Positions 47,801-59,034 of a stretch of DNA of 64,000 nt are shown in pieces. Each line of letters starts with the position of its first letter. Position 1 is the first letter of the stretch. The notes beneath the pieces were generated by a model that was not told the DNA's origin, made no database searches, and saw nothing but the letters and a program-made list of their open reading frames with translations. This DNA comes from Gymnopus androsaceus JB14 (taxonomy: Eukaryota; Basidiomycota; Agaricomycetes; Agaricales; Omphalotaceae): assembly GCA_009733575.1 (NCBI GenBank), contig ML769430.1, positions 124,001 to 188,000 on the forward strand. Direction: 5' to 3'. The position numbers were made by a program, and so were the translations under genes.

Positions 47801-50304
47801 CTTTGCTCCTCTACCTGCACCATACTTACATCTTTCTTCAATGTGCCCCCTCCCTCTTTACTTGTCTGTTTTCAAAGGAACGTATTTGCATATCAAGGTA
47901 CCTAGGGACGGATTTTTCGGAAGACACCCTTCACACAAATCGAAACGTCCCAGCCAGCTCCCTGGCCATCTTAATAATCGACACAGATCCTTCCAAGACA
48001 GAGCCCTGAATCGTTTGATGGAAGCCTCCTTGGACATTGACCCGAAGTTCATCTCCGTAAGTAATACTGGTAAAATGCTGCAGACTCAGCTTGGATTTGA
48101 GCATGTCAAGCTTGCAATTGACTTCTTCAAGTTGCTCATTCAAAGAGCAGAACATGGGAGCTTTGTCATCCCTTAGGGAAAAATGACTCGTTGTCGTTTG
48201 AACCATCATAAGATTCGTAAAAATACCCGTAGTTACACCACCAAATTGATGAAAGGTTTTGTAGAAGTTCGAGAGATAAGCTTGTAGATATATTTATTTG
48301 ATGTCTAACAATGTCCTTCCAGACATTGCTTGATGTTGAATACCGGAATCAAATAACGTTTCTTGAGATCAACGTTCCATAAACGTTCCCTTACAACATT
48401 TCAGCGACCTCTATGTTGAGGATGGGGCTATGTCGCTACAAATAGTTCCAGCACATCTGTCGTAATGTTCCCGAGTAGTCAAGCTAACGATAACAGTACC
48501 TTTCAGTTGAGGCATCTCAGAAGATCAGGAAGATGATGTTATGAGCAGACATTTGTTATTGTGCATTCTAGATACTATGTATATACTATATAAGAGGCAG
48601 TCACTACGGAAGCTGTCCAAGGATACAAATAATTATGAATACAGCGAACAGTAAATAATAAACAAAAAACAATGAGAACAAATGAGCACAAAAGAGTGAG
48701 CAAGAGTGAGGGATGAATGATAATAAACAAGGCAGAGTTAAATGATGTATGAGAGGCACGAAAACAAGTGAGGATGTATGGAAGGATGAACCGGGCACAC
48801 TGCGCAGGAACGAGTGAGGACAGCGGACAGTGGAAATGACCTCAATCTAAGAGGACTGTCAGCAATGGACATGAATGAGATAAAATATGAACTGACCAGC
48901 GCAATAACCGGAACTTGATAGTGCCGCAACCCAGTTGCTATTCCACAGTGCTGAGCTTCCAGAAGCAGACGGGTTCTGGGTTTGGTACCGGTAAGGCAAG
49001 TGTTGGGTGGGCTTCGAGTGTTGCGCACTGCAGTTGAACTGAATGTTGAGTGTGGAGATTGAACATTGAATGTTGAATATTGAACGCGAAAGGCTTGAAG
49101 ACTTGGGCATTGACAGGTGCAGTGGTTGTGGGGAAAAGGAAGCGAGAATAACAACGAGTCGTGTCACTGTCTTCATTTATATTAACGTTTTATCACATGA
49201 TCGAGGAAAAGCCGGGATAAAGCCCAAGAGGCGTCAGATTCCACGGATCGCCATAGCCGTCGGCTAAGGGGGGGGGGTCGTGAGAATGATGGCGGAATAT
49301 ATCGGAATATGTCGGATATGTCGGAATCACTCAACAATCGCTGACGGTATTGACAAAGTATGTACTTAGCAATGGCAAAATTCTATGTATATGTGAGCTA
49401 TATATGATTGTGAAATGTTATATGTAGAAGGGTTGGGTAGTAGTCAATATCTTTTGGGTTTTGTATGCCCGAGTAGGTGATGCAGACAGTGAGACTGAAG
49501 GAGGATGCTTTCGGTTGGACTGCTGAGGAATGTTTTCCTTGTCGGTGGCTCAGGGCAGCCCTCAGCATGGGAGGATGTAAAGTCTCTAAAGAATAACTTG
49601 GTGTAATGTGTCGACGCGTTGAACGCGAACGCGAAAATTTAAAACGTTCGATTGATGCTCGAACTGACACATGACCATCTTTCGGAACAGCGGAAATTGC
49701 TAGCCGACGTCTGTGGAGATCTGTGAGATCTGACGCCTCTTGATAAAGCCGGTTTAGCTCCCACCAACATCTGCCGCAAGTTACTTGGTGCGCTGAAAAG
49801 AAATACTTCCATTGTTTATGGGAAGATATTCACTTTAACTACTCATGGAACAACTTGAGGGGAGTTTTATATACTAGTACTTAAGTACTTGATTGTTGAA
49901 CATTGCAATGATGTTTTCAAATCCTTGTATTCACCATTTATAAAACATCTGTGACAACATTATAATTTGAGGTTTACAAAACATTTTGCCAGTGCATTTT
50001 GTGACCTTCACCACAACATAAATCAACATCAATGCTTAGGCTCTCATTACAATCAAGCCCTTTTGGTGGTGTAGTAACTGGTGGTCGGTCATTACCGGTC
50101 AGTGCGTACACTACTAGTATGTAGTACCAGTTTTCCCATTAAGCGGTCTCATCCACCTACTGCTCTTCGTACTTGCTTCGTACCCTTAAATTCCATTCAG
50201 ATTTGTGAGGGCCTAGTACTAGTAATTCATGGAGATGGATAAACGGTCTTCAATACTGTGCTCAGTGTTCAGTACCTAAAACAGACTAGTAGCTTTTAAT
50301 ATTG
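47801..50304. other. Long intergenic region
   Basis: No recognisable gene. A 92-codon minus frame at 47931-48209 is unassigned. 48,600-48,780 is AAAC/AGTG-rich. 49,268-49,277 is a 10-G run, followed by short TATCGGAATATGTCGG repeats. Confidence 0.35.
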
Positions 50305-52517
50305 TCAGGTAGGTCCAAGCTGATACAAGCAACGGTAAGAGGTAAAGTCAAAGGTAGGAATGACTCGACAGGGAGTTTTATATACTAGGGAGCCTGGGTA
50401 AATAATTACATCGTTATACTGAGGATCTGAAGAAGTATAAGCATAAGGGGGAGGAAGAATCTCTGCCATCAATGGAGAACCTCGAGTAGATGGCTGGTTA
50501 TGCAAGGGTACGGACGGAAAATTACGAGGCGTAGGTGGTGCCAGAGGTCTCCGCTTGGGAGATAACTGCTTGTGATGAGGCCTAGAATGCGTACGCTCAA
50601 ATTGCCCACATAACTAGTAAATGTCAAAATAAATATATGTAACTCTTCAAGCACTGAAATTTCAGCTCACCACTTTTCCGGGAATGACGCTGCTTCTCCT
50701 CCAGGTACTTGTTTTGGTAGTAGAGCAATTAAAGCACCTTGGGCGTACATAGTTCAGAGTGGATCCCCTGCCCAGATCAAAATGAGGGCTATGAATAAGA
50801 AGACCACAAAGAAAAAAAACCTTAGAGGTTTCAACCTTCTGGAATCACTATTCCTCTCTCGCTTGGTCCATTCCTGCATTGATAGTTCAACCATAAATGT
50901 CTTGACAGTATGCCTTTTATCCGGAGCTAGCCAGCATCTCTCTACTGCTGTCCATAGTCGATCAGAGAATCCCTCTACTGGTCGCAGTGGGCGAAATCCA
51001 TGCATGACTTGGATGGATACTGCAATATCAGGCTTTACTTCAGAGAAAGGAGGCGAACCAGTAATGATCTATAACAAGTTTAATATGAGTGTTCTGAACC
51101 CAAAGTTGAACAGCTGGCCTCAAAAACTGTACATCCAAGCGAGTACATATCCGTTGAAGTGGATAGTTTTGAACTTGTTGTATAATCAAATAATTCCGGA
51201 GCCATCCACCTGATACTTCCGTTGGTACCATGTCCTGTCGAAGCCGGCGTTTGCAATGTGCTCATCATTCCTGCTAGACCGAAATCAGCGAGACAACATT
51301 GCCCAAGATCAGATACTAGAATATTGGCCTACATTCAAAGTATCAGTTGAAAGGGTAGTAGAAAGAAAAGAAGCTGGCATACGCCTTTGAGATCCCCATG
51401 AACTACTGGCGGATTTCGTGTGTGTAGGTATTCCAGCCCTTGCAAGATATCCAATATCTAAAGCGGGAGTGGTAAGTGTTTGGATGTTAAAATCATAATG
51501 GAGTGACTTGCGATTCCCGTCTTGTTGGCTTCAGGATGAGTGCTCAGATAAATCATAACATTGCCATGGCTGCACCAGGGCGAAACCAAGCAATAGGTGT
51601 CCGGGAACAGGTCCATGTTTGTGCCCAGAAAAGGAAGAACATTTGGATGCTCCAGCTGGCTCCAAACCAGTGCTTCTTGGGAGAACTCCTAGATCGCAAT
51701 GAGCGGGCATCTATGTAGTAAGATATCACATAGCGGAGTAGAAGGTACCTTGAATAATTGTTTCCTTGAGGCCTCTGTTGTGAAAACGCGAAGAACCTTG
51801 AGACATACGGGTTCTCCACTTGCCGTCTGCCCTTTCCAGATATCCTACAATACAGTAATTAACAATCAAGAGTCACTGTATAGCTGGATGAAATGTGCGC
51901 ACCGCGTACCCTCCACCCCATTTCGGATGATTTCCCCCCTTCGTAAGACCCCGAAGGCAAAGTGAAGAAGGAAGTATCTCGAATTCTCGTGCAATACGTC
52001 GAGTGCATCTGAATAGTTCAAATTTTAAGTCATCTGTAGTTGAGAGCCTGGATTCCTGTCCCAAAGCATAAATTAATCTCAACAGAACAATCTGAGTAAA
52101 GAGCACATACCCAATAAAGCAGCTCAAGAAGAACATCAATCCGTGATGATATGCTCCATTCTACACGATCCCATGGCTTTTTACTGGCAAGAACGTTTCG
52201 AAATGAGGGATCGTCGAAACTTGACAATGAAAGCTCCGTGGTTTTCCGTCGGAATGGATAGACCATACGCCACTAGTTGAACGTACAAGATGTGCTTGTG
52301 TCTGGCCGTGGCGATCAAGGACTTTGCTGGTAATGTGTTCTGCTGTCCTAGGTTCTGATCCAAGGGTAACAAGGTCACTTTCCACAACTTGAACATGACT
52401 GCAAGTTGAAACTGTATGACCACGGCCATGATTTAGATCTCTAGTGGTAGGACGAGAGGGTCCCTGAGAGCGTGTACGACGATTTTCATGACCTCCGTAA
52501 GGACGATGACGGTTCAT
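50305..52517 (-). CDS. TKL-type protein kinase fused to a GATA-like zinc finger
   Basis: Predicted Ser/Thr kinase of the basidiomycete tyrosine-kinase-like expansion with a C-terminal GATA-type DNA-binding segment. Nine exons: 52111-52517, 51903-52055, 51749-51844, 51512-51688, 51383-51457, 51119-51328, 50821-51068, 50671-50767 and 50305-50613, about 589 residues. Kinase motifs are VCLKVLRVF, VVHGDLKGANILV, LADFGLAG and RWMAPEL. After HTVKTFM the frame passes a 53-bp intron (50768-50820) into PRCFNCSTTKTSTWRRSSVI, PGKVLCGQFERTHSRP and a Pro-rich tail, a GATA finger whose second Cys pair has lost one Cys. Exon 1 has two surplus bases (about 52,210-52,225) relative to the 61.8-kb paralogue. Introns after exons 4 and 6 use GC donors. 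Confidence 0.72.
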
Positions 52518-52630
52518 CTTGACTTTAGTCAAACAGTGTGGGATAGTGCGATCTGAAGAGCGTACTAGAGGCAAATTTTGGGGCCTACTAAATCTCTGAA
52601 GTTCAAGAAGCTGTTGAGAAGCTGTTTCTT

Positions 52631-52754
52631 CTGTAAAAACCTGCCCAACACATTTGGAGCCTCTCTAGTTCCAGACTCCTAGAGAGCTCCAGACGCGTTG
52701 ACAACAGATCTGTACAGTGTCAGAGTCTCTGGAGACTGCCAGGCTTTGCTCATG
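52631..52754. mobile_element. Foldback MITE copy F, between kinase and F-box relic
   Basis: The ends read TAAAAACCTGCCC and GCCAGGCTTTGCTCATG, with GAGAGCTCC and CTCTGGAGAC palindromes between, like other family members. The paralogous block at 61.9 kb is collinear up to GAAGCTGTTTCTTCTG and then lacks this segment, which suggests insertion after the duplication. Confidence 0.5.
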
Positions 52755-53328
52755 ATCATAGCCTGGAACAAGCCTGGAGACCTCTGGAGACCAAGTTGAA
52801 TCCGACGTCATATCAGTTTTCCAGATATCTAAAGAGTAGAACGGGGAGGCTCGGTCCTGATACAGCATACATTACCGCGAAATTCTCAAATTGGAGAACT
52901 GAAAAACAACTCATATTCAGGTTCAGAATTTTAGAATAAAAAGTTCGAATATAATCTCACCTGACACCAAGATACTTATATCTTCCGCCGTAGCGTACCT
53001 CCATCAACTTCATGCCCATTTTCCATACTCGGAATTCCAACGGGGTAGTGGAGAAAGACGAGCTGGTGATGGATCTCACCCTTACTCCGACTCGTGCGCA
53101 AGTATTTGTGCTGGGAGTAGCCTTCCAGCCTTCGACTGAGCATTCTGCAGTAGAGGAATGAGCTCACGGCATACACTCATCAAAAGGAAGCACCAAAAGG
53201 AAAAGCCCAACGATTCGATCAACGCAGTGAAGATAGCGGAAGCGGAAGCTACTTTTTTTTTTTTTTCGCGGAATCCATGTTCTGACTCCCTACATCCACT
53301 TCTGCATCCTCGATCCTAGTAAGGAACC

Positions 53329-53950
53329 ATGTGTTCTCAACTCTACCCTAAGCCATATACCATCTACGAACTCGGACTCGGATCACCGAGGGCCTTACCA
53401 TTCCCGATACAGAAAATCTAGCCTCGATCCCACAGACGCCGAAACCTCTAGATCAAAAGCGGCCCAGGCAAAGTAGTAGAGGATTATTCACTGGCTCTGG
53501 GTCCACTATTACATCCACTGCTGGCATTCCGAAGTATCCCAAATCCCAGGATCGGAATCTGAATCAGTATGCATAAAAATATCAAGTATCATCATCGTCC
53601 TAGACCGCGCCTCTGTGGACTAGACTCCCCGGACCCCGTGCCTTGGTTGAACATGAGTTGTTGGAGTCTGAGAGCGGAGGTGATGAGGGTATAGTTGTAC
53701 GAAGCTGTTTAGAGTCTGGTAGTGCGAGATCAATCCGCTTTGAAGGAGGGAGAGGACAAATCCCAAAACGTGCCTATTATCCGAGTCCTAGCGAGCCTGA
53801 TTCCAGATGGATGTAACGCATAGGATAATATTAATGCTAGTCCAGTATCAAATGGAGTCTGTGATTTAAGCGCTAGAGTTGACGTGCATTGGGAGAGCGA
53901 AGGTGATATGAGTAGCATTCAATTCGAATGGTCCCATGGGCAGATACAAT
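53329..53950 (+). pseudogene. F-box-like gene relic (copy 1)
   Basis: From ATG 53329 the DNA follows the F-box-like gene at 62,420 (both begin with TCTCAACTCTACCCTAA-type sequence and share CTCTGTGGACTAGACTC). Frames break repeatedly by small indels, and the long C-terminal part is missing. It is divergent from the kinase, as in the other copy. The 53,255-53,268 stretch upstream is a poly-T run. Confidence 0.65.
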
Positions 53951-54249
53951 CAGGTTGGCACCACAACGATGTTTGGAATATTTGGGAAATCCTTGCTGCT
54001 CTTCAAGTTCGTGGCTCACGGTACGAGGTCGCTTTATAATACCTAAACTTAAAGTCAATAAATTGGAATATCGGAAGAGTCTAAAATATTTTACTTTCTC
54101 TGACCCCGATAGAGGTTCGGTCCCGCTTGTCCAATTCTGTTTCCCTATCCATCACGCAGTCCCTCGATTTTCCGCACGATATAGAAAACGATAAACGTAC
54201 TACCGCAGGAGTATACAACAACGCATAAAGCTGCAGGAAGGAAGGCAGC
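53951..54249. other. Short intergenic segment
   Basis: No supported feature; 3' flank of IND1. Confidence 0.3.
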
Positions 54250-55593
54250 TTAACGCACGGGCGCATTGCTATGCGCTATTTCCTTCCAAACCCTCTCCGC
54301 AACGTTTCGCATTGCTGTTTGCCATACCTCTCCTGGCTCCTCCACTGCTCCCCGTCCCAGCAAAGCAAATGGAACACCGTTCTCCCCTCCCCTCCCCACG
54401 TCCACCACCAGAGGCAGCTCCCCGACGATTTTATCTCCTCCCATTCCCATTGATTTCACTCCTTGGCCTGCGAAAATAGAAATAGTAAGGACGAGCCGAT
54501 AGAGAAAATAAATCAGACGACTAAATAATAAACGTATACGTACTAAATGCGTTCTGTTCGTCTTTAGGGTTTCCGCCGAAGAGATAGTGTCTCTCCTTAC
54601 ATCCAGGACAAATGAAGTACGAGTTGTTTATGACGAGTCCGGTAAGTGGGAGATTGAGCTTGCGGAACATGGCGACACCCCGACGAACATCGGAGAGAGC
54701 AAGTGTGTCGGGTGTTGTGATTATTAATGTGCCTAGGGAGGAGAGTGAGTAAATCTCAAAGATGAAAAAAAACCAATCCTCACTATCAACATCGACCAAC
54801 TGACCGACACTAAGGGGTATATCGCCCGTTCCCGGGGGTAGATCCACGACGAGTACATCCAATTTCGATCCAGCAGACCTCGCCGACCAGTCAGTCTGGA
54901 ATAAGAGCTGTTGGACGGCTTTTTGGACCATGAGGCCACGCCATACTACGGGTGTATCTTCGTTAGTTGGTGTTGGATCATGGGAGGAGGGTTGAGCGAG
55001 CGGAGGGAGGAGGTACGCCATTGACATTGTGGGTATGCCGTGGTTTGTGATTGGGATCAGGGCGCCATCTAAAGAAAGAGCCATTTAGTAAATGGAGAAT
55101 TAAATTGAATGAGACCTCACCTTCTGTCAGCTCGGGCTCCTCAGCTCCCTTCAAGCCCATAAGCGTGGGTATAGAAGGACCAAATATATCAAGATCAAGG
55201 ATTCCTACGCGTAGTCTCTGCGGGAGAAGGGAAAGACAAACTGCCAAGTTGACTAAAGAGAATAAATCATTATAAAATAACACAAGAGAGGTCTTTCACT
55301 CACCGGCAATCGTACTCTTTCCGACTCCCCCTTTACAGCTTGATACTAGCACAACATGCTTCACGTTTGGAATTTTGCGTTTCGGAGGTAAACCTCCGCT
55401 AACAGGACCTCTACGGGGGATTTGTGGAGGGACTCGGGACGTGTTGGAGGGAAGGCCCTAGAACTGATCGGTGAGCGTGAGAAGCACTGGTTCAAGGTCA
55501 GCTCACAAGAGGGTTTTCATGACTTCGTGGCAAGGAAGACGTGAATAAACTTCGTATTATTGTCCGGTTCAGTGAGGGTAACGATCGTAGCAT
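54250..55593 (-). CDS. IND1: IND1/NUBPL-type mitochondrial Fe-S P-loop ATPase
   Basis: Mrp/NBP35-family ATPase that delivers Fe-S clusters to respiratory complex I in mitochondria. Six exons (55507-55593, 55304-55457, 55121-55252, 54784-55068, 54544-54732 and 54250-54467) close exactly to 354 residues. An Arg/Ser-rich presequence (MLRSLPSLNRTIIRSLFTSS) opens it. The deviant Walker A is SCKGGVGKST. Also visible are DLDIFGPSIPTLMGL, VVDLPPGTGD, ITTPDTLALSDVRRGVAMF and the cluster-binding CxxC in FICPGCKE. It ends VWKEIAHSNAPVR. The promoter and first exon have a degraded copy at about 58,480-58,640. Confidence 0.93.
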
Positions 55594-56078
55594 TCGTGAA
55601 TGGAAGACGAAAAGCAAGTAATTAAGCGCTCGTTTTGGCGCCTATTACCATGATTTACTGGTACTGAAAATTCAAAAGATTGAACTCTTTCTTTTCGCGC
55701 TTTGGAGTCTGGAAAAAGTCTGGAAAACCTCCGCATATCTGATTCGTCAAATTCCTCCACCTTTTCCCTTTCTGGTGGAGTGGATACGAGGCATATATAC
55801 ACTAGAGCGTAAGTTACTTGCGTGTCTCAAATTGGTCTCAAAATGTTTTTGGTCAAGTTTTATTGGAGTTTTGAATTGCTTTTGAATAGCTCCACCTCTC
55901 GAAATCCTTTTGAGACGCGCAAAAAATACGCTATATAATACAATCGTCACCGACGGTAGTGATTCTGCCTAGACTAGTCCTTCTAAGAATTGCGCTTGTC
56001 GGCGCATTTCAAATTTATTTGAAACAGGTGAAGAACGTACTGGCCACGCGAGTCTATCATTGAACCATTACTACCGTC
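55594..56078. promoter_or_regulatory. Divergent intergenic region of IND1 and kinase gene
   Basis: These 485 bp separate the start codons of two divergent genes, so both promoters must lie here. No defined element is recognised. Confidence 0.4.
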
Positions 56079-57296
56079 ATGAACATGGACATGCAGCTCA
56101 TCTCGAAGTTGGATAAATGGCCATCGTATCATCCTGCTAGAAACGTCACCGATCTACTTGCTTGTGAAGCTCCCCCCTTCAACGAGTGCGCTGTTCCGAA
56201 GGAATTTGTCAATGTCGTGATCACGGAGACTCTCAGTGCACACCGACACTCAACTGTCTATGGTGCACACTTCACCAACAAGGATGGCGTCGCCTGGGAC
56301 ATAGCTGGAGAGCGAGTTAAGGTCGCGGTCAAGATAGGAAGCTTGTATCCCATCGCTCTAGAGACGAAGGTCTACTGCGCCATGCAGCCCATTCAAGGTC
56401 GCGTTATACCTCGAATGTTTGTATTTCTCAGGGCAGACAATGGTACGGAAGAGGGTCTAGGATGCTTGATCATCGAGCGCTTTGGGAAGGCGGTCAACAT
56501 GCCTTTAGATATGCTCGAAAGATCGGAAAAGTACGCTTCCATTTCGACTTGCGATGTGACTTGACGTGAATTTTCCTCTCAGAGTCATTATTCTCTCTCA
56601 TCTACAAAACATGCACAACATGGGCTTCATACATCGCGACCTGGACTCCAGAAACGTGCTCTACCGTGACGAGGAATTCCGTATTATCGACTTGGAGGAC
56701 ATGACAGTCAATCACCATAAAGATTGCAAAGTTTTCCCCAGCCTACTAGACTTCGCCGTGGCACCTGCGTACTTTCAGCAAGAGGTAAATGACTATATTT
56801 GTGGCACCCTTATTCGTCAGGCGAGAGAGACGTTAAGATTTTGGGACGATGGTACTGTTTTTCCTTCCTCTCTCTCTACATACCAACTCACAGAATATGA
56901 TAGATATCGCCTGTGTCAGAGATTTCAAGATCAAGAAAGGTCCTGACATTCCGACAGAACGCCTGATGGCTTCCTTATTCCCCATGTTCATGGTCTATTA
57001 CTACACCAAGGGACCTGAGCTGAAAGACATGATAGAGGAATACTTCCGGCGTATCCAAAAGCTGGTCTCGGAGGGATACACATATGAGAAGTTGGAGGCC
57101 GTCGCTCTGGATGTTATGGAACAGGTGCGAGCAGATGCCAGGGCAAGGTGCGTTATATCTTTTTCGCGTATAACTACGCCATTGCTGAACAATACGTAGG
57201 GGCGTAGAGCCCGAATGCCGTTCGAAATCAATTACTCCTGAGTTCTGTGGACAAGAGCTTGGATATATTTATGTCCCTCGCCATTTGTTACCGTAG
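56079..57296 (+). CDS. FunK1-like atypical protein kinase
   Basis: Kinase-fold protein of the kind expanded in basidiomycetes. Exons 56079-56530, 56583-56851, 56904-57147 and 57200-57296 close to 353 residues. Visible motifs: beta-3 lysine in VKVAVKIGS, catalytic loop GFIHRDLDSRNVLY, and metal-binding Asp in FRIIDLEDM where DFG would stand. The usual C-lobe is short and the tail (PEFCGQELGYIYVPRHL) is unrelated to TKL kinases, so this is a different family from the two kinase fusions nearby. Substrate unknown; small-molecule phosphorylation is also possible. Confidence 0.75.
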
Positions 57297-58480
57297 ACGA
57301 CTATTCTGTGGTTATATCGATGCTTTCTATATTCGATCAATGACAGTCCTCCTTGAAACTTAAATTATACGTCGTCTTTTCCACCGTTTTCTCGATCTTC
57401 TTTCAATCTGATACTTATTCGTTGGATGAGCTAGTATATATCCTGCATGAATATTGAAGCCTCAACGATAATTCATAGAAGAAAGGATAGTAACATCCGG
57501 TCTACATGTGGTAATCCTCTCGGAAGACGGAATTGAGAAAGTCGGTTTTGTCTATGTGAGGAGCCTAGGAGAATTTTTGAATCATGAGTGAAGTACGATA
57601 CTGACCGCTTAATGCCCACCATTTCTTTGTCAAAGTACACTTGGATCATACTCTGGATGGTATCTCTGATATGCACTAACTCAAAGAACTGCAAGAGCGG
57701 GGAAGCACTTGTTAATAACGTAGTACTAAGTACTACGATTTTCCCATTAAGCCGTCTCATTTTTCTCTCAAATAGCTCGTTTTGTCCTCCTATGTGAATT
57801 ATACTTCCTCCGGCTCCCGGAAGAAGGTGATGTACCATGGGTGTTTGCTTGGTAAGGAGAGGGTGATGCATTAGTGTCCGTGCCCTTCCCGTGAACCAAA
57901 CCATAATGTGCTAGTTAAGTAGATGAATTTATCAAGAATGCCTGGCAAGTCTTCTGGTGCCTTCCAAGGACATTTTGGTACCAGATGAGAAACCGCATGC
58001 AGTGCAAGAGTAAGTACAGTGCGAGTTGATATGATCTACAAAATATCCAGTAAGTTAAGCAGCGTGCGAATGTCAGGGCTTACGGTTCATGTTATAGCGC
58101 GCAGTGAGTGTTTCGCGCCACTGAGGACAACTGTACATTTTCCCTTGTTTAATTGGTCCACGCCGCCTCCTGCTAGCGGCTAAGAGTAGTAAGACTCTGG
58201 GCGAAGCCATAATGGAATGTGCATTAGGATCTTGAAAGAGTTCCCGAAATGCCTTCGGCTGTTCATGACCATGATCATTTTCAGAACCAGCAAGGTAGCC
58301 GCATAAATCGAAAAAGCTTGAATAGTCGGACAGCGTTGAACTTTGAGGAGATCCAGAGTCATAGTACTGGTTTCCATCTGAATAGAGGGGTGAATAGTGC
58401 GAGGATGTAGTATCAGTGGATGCGAGTCGAAGGAGGAGTGTTCCAAAGTGATGATAAGATCGACTCATACTGATATTTTC
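57297..58480 (-). other. Unassigned minus-strand frames, possible gene
   Basis: Two minus frames (57473-57904 and 58073-58468) have fairly protein-like composition, for example SRSYHHFGTLLLRLAS, and FERKMRRLNGKIVV with LLQFFELVHIRDTIQSMIQV. Between them, a frame with RTVLTLALHAVSHLVPKCPW is open. The pieces do not join in phase with the obvious splice sites. I do not recognise the family; it may be a damaged gene. A segment TTTTCCCATTAAGC at about 57,738 also occurs at about 50,132. Confidence 0.35.
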
Positions 58481-58640
58481 AGTGGCTCACAAGAGGGTTT
58501 TCATGACTTCGGAGCAAGGAAGACGTGAATTAACTTCGTATTATTGTCTGGTTCAGAGAGGGTAACGATTTGAATGGAAGAGTAATTAAGCGCCTGTTTC
58601 GGCGCCTACGGGCAAGGCAACTTTGAAGCTTCAAGTCCGA
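58481..58640. repeat. Degraded copy of the IND1 first exon and promoter
   Basis: TCACAAGAGGGTTTTCATGACTTC and the following 120 bp match 55,502-55,655 with scattered substitutions and deletions, in the same orientation. It includes the IND1 exon-1 coding segment and the GTAATTAAGCGC promoter stretch. The copy lacks the ATG context and cannot encode the presequence. It marks the edge of a duplicated block next to the TEA copy. Confidence 0.7.
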
Positions 58641-59034
58641 AACGAGTTCAGCAATGAGCGCTAGTATTACAAGGTTTCCCCATAGCTTACTTATACTCTC
58701 CTCTTAGCTGTTGCTGATTCCTGTAAATATAGTTGGAATACGAGAACATGAATGTTCAATGAATATCATGGCAATGATGGCATGTAGTACCAGCTGTTGA
58801 CCAGCTGGCAAGTACCAGGACAAGTCGAACTCGTATTCGTTCCAAGAATTCCAAACCATCGTAAAAGTCTCCGCAGAGGCGGTCACGGGAAGGAGTAGTA
58901 ATGTCTCATCGTCTTACTCTCCCCCATTATACCTCTCCCCGTTAAATGAACTCTTCCGTCACTGCGGCTAAAGAATGCAGTCACTAATCAACATCGACCA
59001 CCGTATAGGCGCTCTGTACCAGCAGGGATAATTA
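58641..59034. other. Intergenic segment before the TEA copy
   Basis: No supported gene. Homology to the 29-kb TEA gene starts near 59,035. Confidence 0.35.

Noticed and set aside
47931..48209. 92-codon minus frame as a coiled-coil gene
   Set aside because: The coiled-coil look is weak, there is no family or splice context, and the flanking DNA is decayed; not supportable.
50754..50820. Hydrophobic C-terminal membrane anchor of the 50-kb kinase
   Set aside because: The stretch coincides with a 53-bp GT-AG segment rich in pyrimidines. Removing it joins the kinase to a GATA finger in phase, so it is better read as an intron.
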